NCBI GenBank assembly: GCA_035638575.1
Contig: DASQZT010000070.1
Coordinates: 8,785-72,784, forward strand
Direction of reading: 5' to 3'
Length of the DNA stretch: 64,000 bases
Origin: DASQZT01 sp035638575
GTDB lineage: Bacteria > Acidobacteriota > Terriglobia > Bryobacterales > Bryobacteraceae
The notes below the pieces were generated by a model, which did not search any database, had not been told where the DNA came from, and worked only from the letters and a program-made list of their open reading frames with translations. This document shows, one piece after another, positions 58,807 to 64,000 of the stretch (the first letter of the stretch is position 1; each line of letters begins with the position of its first letter). The position numbers and the translations under genes were made by a program.

Positions 58807-60273
58807 TCACTTCTCGATGGCGAAGGGAATCTCCACCATGGATGCAACTTCCGCGAACCGCGGTCCGCGCATGTCGTAGGCCACCACGCGAAGCACGTGC
58901 TTGCCGGCGGGGACGTCCACCATGTCCCACCATTCCTGGCCGTTCAGCAGGAAGGGCGCATTGCGGCGATAGCTGTAAGGGCTGCCGTCGATGAAGAACT
59001 CCACGCGCTTGATGGGCCAGCGCGGATGGCGGTCCCGGACGATCGCCTCGATCCAGGCGGGTTCCTTCAGGACCTGGCCGGCCTCGAGGCCGAACACTTC
59101 GATCACCGGCGTGTCGTCCGCGGCGTAGTCCGGCCGGGGCGGGACGGGCGAGCCGGTGAGCCGTGCCACTTGCTCGAAGAACAGCCATTTGACCGGCGTG
59201 TTGATTCTCCAGACCGTGGGCGGCGCCTGGAAGCCGTCGCGGTAGTTGTCCAGGCCGTTGTCGTAGAAGCCCCACCCGACGCGCTCTTCGACGGCGGCGC
59301 GCAGATTGAAGGTGCTGACGCCGTCTTCGTTGATGATCAGCGGCCGGTCGTAGCCCACCCACCGGCGCATGGCCTGGATGGTCTGGTGGACCTCTTCGGG
59401 CGTCTGCCCGTTGGTGTGGAACATGATGTAATCCACCGCGCGGAGCGCCGCATCGCCGCGGCTGCCGCGCGGCATGATACCGCCAGACCAGCTCATCGAA
59501 ACCGGGATCTGGCGCTCCACCGCCTGCTGCGCCAGCGCGACGGCATCGAGCGCGCCTTCCGGTTGCAGGATGCGGTGCTTGTAGGTGCGGGGATTGGTCT
59601 CGTTGTTGATTTCGATCAGAACGTTGCGATACGGCAGGCCCTTGAGAAAACGGCATCCCTGGCGGATGGCTTCCCTGACGTACCGATCGTCGGGCGCGAC
59701 CTGGATCCGTTCGTTGGATCCAAAATAGAAAAACCCGACGATGGCCACCATTCCCAGCCGATCGGCTTCGGCGATGACGCGGCGCAGGCGATCGGCATAC
59801 GCGGGCTTGAGATTTCCCTGGGGATCGAAGCCGCTGTTATTGTGCGGTTGCAGGGTGACCTTCTCGCCGTAGTTGCCGTCCGGCGGGCCGCCGCCTTGCA
59901 GGTTGACGGTGAACGCGAGCAGCCCGCAGCGGCGCCAGGAGGGCAGCGCGTCCAGGAACTCGCGGACATTCCTCTCGGGGTCCCACGGCCCGTCCGGGTA
60001 GTCCCAGAAGATTTCGCCCTGAGTCACGGAGTGGTACGGGTTGGCGCGGGAGCCCTTGCCAGGGTAGTTGGCATCATCGAAGACGGCCTGCACCGCGCGG
60101 ACGTTGAGCAGCGTCCCGGCGAGGTTGTGATTGGCCGACGGGAAGCCCGAGGCGGCGGTGTAAGTGGGCTGGCCGTTGATGGTGAACTGAGCGCCGCGAA
60201 TGCCGACGACAGTCTGTCCCCGGCACTGGACACCAGCGGATGCCAGCAGCAGAATCGATAAGATGGACCGCAT
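58807..60273 (-). CDS. Secreted GH5-like glycoside hydrolase
   Basis: A 488-residue exported protein. A signal peptide (SILLLASAGVQC) precedes a TIM barrel with the clan GH-A pair of glutamates: NVLIEINNETNPRTY (acid/base) and LIINEDGVSTF (nucleophile). Barrel strands GLLAFTVNLQGG and GMVAIVGFFYFGSNERI fit. A C-terminal beta domain (VEFFIDGSPYSYRRNAPFLL, VVAYDMRGP) looks like a Big-type domain. Family number cannot be fixed by eye. It ends two bases from the convergent glgX stop. Confidence 0.72.
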   Translation of the reverse strand: MRSILSILLLASAGVQCRGQTVVGIRGAQFTINGQPTYTAASGFPSANHNLAGTLLNVRAVQAVFDDANYPGKGSRANPYHSVTQGEIFWDYPDGPWDPERNVREFLDALPSWRRCGLLAFTVNLQGGGPPDGNYGEKVTLQPHNNSGFDPQGNLKPAYADRLRRVIAEADRLGMVAIVGFFYFGSNERIQVAPDDRYVREAIRQGCRFLKGLPYRNVLIEINNETNPRTYKHRILQPEGALDAVALAQQAVERQIPVSMSWSGGIMPRGSRGDAALRAVDYIMFHTNGQTPEEVHQTIQAMRRWVGYDRPLIINEDGVSTFNLRAAVEERVGWGFYDNGLDNYRDGFQAPPTVWRINTPVKWLFFEQVARLTGSPVPPRPDYAADDTPVIEVFGLEAGQVLKEPAWIEAIVRDRHPRWPIKRVEFFIDGSPYSYRRNAPFLLNGQEWWDMVDVPAGKHVLRVVAYDMRGPRFAEVASMVEIPFAIEK

Positions 60274-60282
60274 GTTCCGAGG

Positions 60283-61338
60283 TCAGAGATCCAGGTTCTG
60301 GCGCGCCCAGGCGATGGACTTCGAGACGTTGTCGTCCTCGAGCTTCAACTGCGCTTCGGCACTCATGCCGGTGGTTCGCGGAAGCGGGTTGCGGGGCTTG
60401 TTCTTGCGCACGATGTCCAGGACTTTGGCGAGGTCGCGGCCGGGCAACGGGCTGTAGGAGTCGTCGAAGGTGACCCAATATTTGTCCGTGAAGACGGGGA
60501 TCTTGAGCGGATCGCGGGTGATCATCTCCAGATCGAACGGCATGTTCGGATCCTTCGCGCGGAGGGTGCGGACCATGCCCTTAAGATCGAGGAATCCTTC
60601 GCCGAGCGGCACTTCGGAAAGCAGGAAGCCGTCTTCGTAAGGCTCGACGGCCATGTCCTTAATGTGGCAGGCGATGATGTAGGGCTGGAGATTCCGCAGC
60701 GTATCCATGGGATCTTCGCACAGCGAAACGTTGTTGCCGAAATCGAGGTGGACGCCGACCCACTCGCTCGCGACGCGCTTCAGCCAGGCGGCCTGTTCGA
60801 GCGAGCGCCAGCCCTTGTGGTTCTCGATGCCCAGGCGCATCCGGTATTTGCGCAGCACGGGTTCGGCGAGCGCGATGGTGTTCTGGCAGCGTTCGAAATC
60901 CTTCTTGAAGTCGCCGAACGCATCGAACTGCTCGTAGCGCCGCTGCGTCATGGCGGTGTGGAGCGAGAAGACGCCGGCCTCTTTGGCGGTCTTGACCGCG
61001 GCGTCGAAAGCCGCCACGCCCGCCTGGTCCCGCGGCAGGGGAATGTCGAGGATCGCGCGCATGCGGTACGCCTCGACCTTCTGTCGGAAGGCGCGGACGG
61101 CCTCCGCGTTGGCCACGTCGAGGCGCGTCTCGGCGACGCCGAAACCCAGGGTGTGACAGTACTCCACGAAGTCGAACGGCTGGCTCCCGCCGCGGGCGGC
61201 GCGCGTTCGCGCGGGGAAGCCTGCCGGAGCGCCGCCCATATTGCGAATCTGAGCGCCCTGCGGTTCGGCCGGCGCGGATTTCGGCGCGGACAAGGCCGCC
61301 GCCGAACATACCCCGGCCAGCATCTGTCTTCTCGTCAT
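60283..61338 (-). CDS. Tat-exported sugar phosphate isomerase/epimerase-like protein
   Basis: A 351-residue TIM-barrel of the xylose isomerase-like family (AP_endonuc_2). The leader MTRRQMLAGVCSAAALSA is Tat-like. Metal ligands are suggested by LGIENHKGWRS, GVHLDFGNNVSLCEDP and IIACHIKDMAVEP. It may isomerise or epimerise a sugar or keto-sugar in the periplasm. The ATG at 61338 has AGGAG 7 nt upstream. It follows the transaldolase gene by 18 bp in the same operon. Confidence 0.8.
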   Translation of the reverse strand: MTRRQMLAGVCSAAALSAPKSAPAEPQGAQIRNMGGAPAGFPARTRAARGGSQPFDFVEYCHTLGFGVAETRLDVANAEAVRAFRQKVEAYRMRAILDIPLPRDQAGVAAFDAAVKTAKEAGVFSLHTAMTQRRYEQFDAFGDFKKDFERCQNTIALAEPVLRKYRMRLGIENHKGWRSLEQAAWLKRVASEWVGVHLDFGNNVSLCEDPMDTLRNLQPYIIACHIKDMAVEPYEDGFLLSEVPLGEGFLDLKGMVRTLRAKDPNMPFDLEMITRDPLKIPVFTDKYWVTFDDSYSPLPGRDLAKVLDIVRKNKPRNPLPRTTGMSAEAQLKLEDDNVSKSIAWARQNLDL

Positions 61339-61356
61339 GTGCGATCTCCTTTCCAC

Positions 61357-62391
61357 CTACCGGAAATTCTCGATGAGTCTCCAGCCGACCTCGACGAACT
61401 GGCAAAGCGTTCGCTGGGTGGCTCCGAACGAAACGAACTCGCCCGGGTCCATGCCGTCCGGCTCGTAGGCGCGGACGAACTCGGGCATCCGGCAGAGGCG
61501 TTCGACGACGTCACCGGGCACCGGATTGGCGATGCGGGCTTCGCGAGGGAAGTCCTGGGTCACGAAGGCCTTTTGATACTGGGGAGCGATGGACATGATC
61601 AGGTCGGCGCCGGCCAATTCGGTGAGATGGTAGTCGCCGCGCAGGGCCGCCACCAGCAGGACGGCTTCGTAGCCGCGCTCCTTATATATAGCGTAGGCGC
61701 GCTTGGTGGCGGCGAGTCCCGCCTGGCGAATGTCGGACTCGCTGACCGCGGCCTGGCTATCGTGGGCGACCTCGCGAAGAAAATCATCCAGGCGGCCGAT
61801 CATGATTACGGCGAAACACTTTCCCGGCTCGATGCCCTTCTCGCGGGCGCGGCGGACGCCGGCGCGATGGCGCTCGGCGATGGCGACCACCTGGGGAACG
61901 GTGAAGCTCACGGTGCAAGTGATGGTGATGCCGTCGGCGACGGCGTCTTCCAGGACATCGAGGCCCGCGGCGGTGGCGGGCAGTTTCACCGCGATATTGG
62001 GCGCCCACTTGTTGAAGCGCCGGGCCATGGGCGCCATGCAGTCGCGGTCGCCCGCGCGCGCGGGATTGACCTGGGCGCAAACGAATCCGCTGCGGCCGCG
62101 GCTGGCCTCGAATTGGGGAAGGAACTTTTGGGCCGCCTGGGTGACGGCGATCTGCATAAGCGCTTCGGCCTTGGCTTCGGCCGGCAGATTCCGCGCGAGC
62201 ACGCCATCGATGGCGGCGGCCCACATTTCGCGGTCCTTCGCCAGGGCGAGATTCGCCAGGAACGGATTGGTGGTGACACCGACGGCGCCACGCTCGAGGC
62301 CCAGGTCCAGTTCGGCCGCCTCGGCGGAGTCGTGCCACCATTTCGTGCTGGTATTCCGGATTACCCAATTCAAGTACGTATCTGCCGGCAT
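61357..62391 (-). CDS. Transaldolase-family protein
   Basis: A 344-residue TIM barrel with the transaldolase signatures VGVTTNPFLANLALA and NIAVKLPATAAGLDVLED, where the lysine forms the Schiff base with dihydroxyacetone. AVIMIGRLDDFLREV and AYAIYKERGYEAVLLVAALRG follow. Cytoplasmic. Whether it is the pentose-phosphate enzyme or a fructose-6-phosphate aldolase-like variant is open. The ATG has GAGGAAA just upstream. First gene of the pair with the Tat isomerase. Confidence 0.82.
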   Translation of the reverse strand: MPADTYLNWVIRNTSTKWWHDSAEAAELDLGLERGAVGVTTNPFLANLALAKDREMWAAAIDGVLARNLPAEAKAEALMQIAVTQAAQKFLPQFEASRGRSGFVCAQVNPARAGDRDCMAPMARRFNKWAPNIAVKLPATAAGLDVLEDAVADGITITCTVSFTVPQVVAIAERHRAGVRRAREKGIEPGKCFAVIMIGRLDDFLREVAHDSQAAVSESDIRQAGLAATKRAYAIYKERGYEAVLLVAALRGDYHLTELAGADLIMSIAPQYQKAFVTQDFPREARIANPVPGDVVERLCRMPEFVRAYEPDGMDPGEFVSFGATQRTLCQFVEVGWRLIENFR

Positions 62392-62439
62392 GGTTTCCTC
62401 GCGTGATTCAGGTTGACGTTTCAAGTCTAACTCCGTGCA

Positions 62440-62491
62440 TGGCGCGCGGCCAGTCGGGGGGCGGGGGACCGCGGTGGCGCGCGGCCAATCG
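62440..62491 (+). repeat. Pair of 17-bp direct repeats in a non-coding stretch
   Basis: TGGCGCGCGGCCARTCG occurs at 62440-62456 and 62475-62491 with one mismatch; a weaker third piece, GCGCGCGGCCACTC, lies near 62715. The 62392-62857 interval otherwise holds no gene I can support; short open frames there have no family resemblance. Confidence 0.5.
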
Positions 62492-62857
62492 AGGGACGGG
62501 AGCGAGCACGGGTGGCGCATCGGGTGACGAATGTGCCCGAGAGTGGGGAGCCAAATCGATACCGTGTAAGCTCCTCTGTTTGCTCAGGTTGCGGGGAAGA
62601 GTCGAAAACGGGAGGCGCATCTGGAGCAAATTCGGGCTGAAGGGATCGAGTTTCGTGGTTGAGCGAGTCTTGGTACATATCGTCGAATCTGGCCGGAAAC
62701 CGCTTGCTAACGCGCGCGGCCACTCTCGATTCAAGCTTGGCACAGCGACCGGCGGCGGGAGGGTCATTTTGACTGATCGGCTATGAAAACACGGGCAAAA
62801 TAAACTTTGAAAATCTGTGACTGGGAATTGGCCGGGGTTCGAGGATGCGGCACAGTG

Positions 62858-64000
62858 TTATTTGAGATAGACCTGAACCGCCTGCCGGGCGAGCAGCTTG
62901 CCGGAGAGACTTTGGGCCACGAAGTTTACGGTGTAGGGGCCTTTGCCGTTCCAGTTCCAGGCGGAAACGTTGGCGCCGAACTCCTTGTGTGGGTAGAGGG
63001 TGTCGTTGTTTGCCATCAGAACCAAATCTCCGCCATCCACCTGCCAGTACATATTGTAAGTATTCACATCGGTCTTGCTCAGCATGGCCTTGAATGGCTC
63101 TTGCATCCCCGAAAGAATCGAGCCGTTTTTCGGCCACCAAATCGTTATTGCGCTGGCAGGGCGGGTGGCGGACCTGCTGTTTTGGCCAAAGGCGGCGGCA
63201 TCGTCATTCCAACTATAGACGTGAGACCAGTTATAGTTGACCACGCCGATTTTGACCTTATAGGCATCGTTGGCGGGAAGTGTGAAGCTTACAGAATAGC
63301 CTCGGCTTTGGCCGGGCTTGAAGGTCTGGCTCTCAAAAAGTTGCTGCGCAACCTGTTGCGCGCCGCTGTTATAGACTTCCGCGTCGACAATGATGCCGGT
63401 GGCCTCGCCGCCGGTAGCGGTTACCGTGGCGGTTATCTCCGCGGTCTGTCGAGCCGATACAGCAACGGGGTTGACGGCAGCCGAGCTGGAAAAAGCCGCG
63501 GCACTGGCGGAGGGTGGAATCGGATTGGCGCCGTTCTGGAAGCCAAGGCGAAACCACCGCGCAAGAGTGTTCTGGGCGGGCTTATGCTGGGGAGTGTAGT
63601 CGGTCTTGCCGGGGCCGCCCCCGCCGGGGTCGCTGAGCCAGTCCCAAAAGTGCACGCCTCGCATGTAAGAATAGTTTTGCCAGTAATCCAGCAATGCCTC
63701 GTAGTCATTAGCCTGTTCGGCGGCGTCATAGGCGCCAGTGAGGTTATGGTCCCAAGGGTGAGCGTGGAAATCCTGCATGCTCCTGTAGCCGACTTCCGTA
63801 AATACTAGCCAAAGATATTTGAAATTTTGAAGGCGCGGGATTACGGCATTCGGTGGGCGGTGTGCGGTATTTGCCGGGGTGCGTGGGCGCTCGGCGGTCT
63901 TGTATGGCTGTACGTTCCGCAGCAGCCTGCGCCGTAGCCCAAAGGGAACGAAACCTACGGTTTCTTTCCCTTTGGAAACCCTTTCTTCCCTTGGCCGTCT
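62858..64000 (-). CDS. Glycoside hydrolase C-terminal part (GH113-like) with beta domains, 5' end uncertain
   Basis: The frame is open to the window edge. Convincing homology begins near 63820 with LVFTEVGYRSMQDFHAHPW, the glutamate-bearing end of a GH113-like barrel, then EALLDYWQNYSYMRGVHFWDW. After that come two beta-sandwich domains, one CARDB-like (ITATVTATGGEATGIIVDAEVYN) and one Big-like (ASAITIWWPKNGSILSGMQEPFKAML). The upstream 50-60 codons (arginine/proline-rich, crossing a hairpin) do not look like the rest of a barrel, so the gene may be 5'-truncated. Base composition is lower in GC than its neighbours. Confidence 0.55.
   Translation of the reverse strand, partial: RRPREERVSKGKETVGFVPFGLRRRLLRNVQPYKTAERPRTPANTAHRPPNAVIPRLQNFKYLWLVFTEVGYRSMQDFHAHPWDHNLTGAYDAAEQANDYEALLDYWQNYSYMRGVHFWDWLSDPGGGGPGKTDYTPQHKPAQNTLARWFRLGFQNGANPIPPSASAAAFSSSAAVNPVAVSARQTAEITATVTATGGEATGIIVDAEVYNSGAQQVAQQLFESQTFKPGQSRGYSVSFTLPANDAYKVKIGVVNYNWSHVYSWNDDAAAFGQNSRSATRPASAITIWWPKNGSILSGMQEPFKAMLSKTDVNTYNMYWQVDGGDLVLMANNDTLYPHKEFGANVSAWNWNGKGPYTVNFVAQSLSGKLLARQAVQVYLK
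63939..63975. repeat. Long inverted repeat (17-nt arms, 3-nt loop)
   Basis: CCAAAGGGAACGAAACC, three bases, GGTTTCTTTCCCTTTGG: one mismatch in 17 pairs. There is no T-run, so it is not a standard intrinsic terminator. It lies in the doubtful 5' part of the truncated hydrolase frame. Confidence 0.6.

Noticed and set aside
63939..63975. Intrinsic terminator
   Set aside because: The stem is long and AT/GC mixed, but no T-run follows on either strand.

Overview
The window looks like chromosomal DNA of a high-GC acidobacterium, most likely of the Solibacter/Bryobacter group. The supporting features are a very large TonB receptor with an N-terminal carboxypeptidase-regulatory domain, Vgb-type and HAF-type repeat proteins, an ECF sigma factor divergent from a Ser/Thr kinase with TPRs, a decayed PadR regulator next to a permease tail, and several sugar-metabolism enzymes carrying Tat or Sec signals. 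I found no rRNA, tRNA, CRISPR array or insertion sequence.

Layout. 0-5.8 kb: the end of an exopolysaccharide or O-antigen operon (Wzy-like polymerase, glycosyltransferase, methyltransferase, glycosyltransferase, WecA-like initiating transferase), tightly overlapped. 5.7-7.9 kb: a Fur-family regulator coupled to an FHA-GAF-PP2C phosphatase. 8-12 kb: a secreted DUF6807 protein, a ceramidase-like protein, a sulfite dehydrogenase/cytochrome c pair and a PadR pseudogene. 12.3-17 kb: an orphan nuoM, an MsbA-like ABC exporter and a B12 radical SAM enzyme. 17-25 kb: a 14-blade Vgb-like secreted protein and a four-gene MacAB-type exporter operon. 25-31.7 kb: housekeeping genes (aldo/keto reductase, DUF2103, pcm, isocitrate dehydrogenase, rsfS, rlmH, accD, folC, plsC). 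31.7-37 kb: hicBA, a chimeric duplicated fragment of plsC plus a DUF983 gene, a giant TonB receptor, DUF983 and a VIT1-like transporter. 37.7-43 kb: a pentapeptide-repeat protein and a sugar-catabolic run (apiosidase-like hydrolase, Tat aldo/keto reductase, Tat rhamnonate dehydratase-like enzyme). 42.8-45.5 kb: a broken mazEF, an S53 protease and an MntA antitoxin with a truncated HepT. 45.4-47.4 kb: tetR and alkB with a clear promoter and operator. 47.5-51.1 kb: two secreted proteins and a CBM9-like protein. 51-55.5 kb: a decay zone (ECF sigma lacking region 4, kinase with a shifted N-terminus, kinase-less PD40 pseudogene, HAF pseudogene). 55.6-64 kb: Tat epimerase, glgX, a GH5-like hydrolase, Tat sugar isomerase, transaldolase and a truncated GH113-like protein.

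The functional theme is carbohydrate work at and outside the inner membrane: making a surface polysaccharide, taking up large substrates through the TonB receptor, and processing sugars with exported enzymes. A second theme is gene decay. Three toxin-antitoxin loci sit within 14 kb, two with a ruined toxin beside an intact antitoxin, and a signalling locus (sigma plus kinases) is damaged at three points. A third, regulatory, theme is that five genes start 6-7 nt after a -10-like hexamer with no Shine-Dalgarno sequence, suggesting leaderless transcripts. No single wholly new multigene system stood out; the strongest leads are the duplication scar, the sigma-factor deletion, the asymmetric toxin decay and the leaderless-start pattern.
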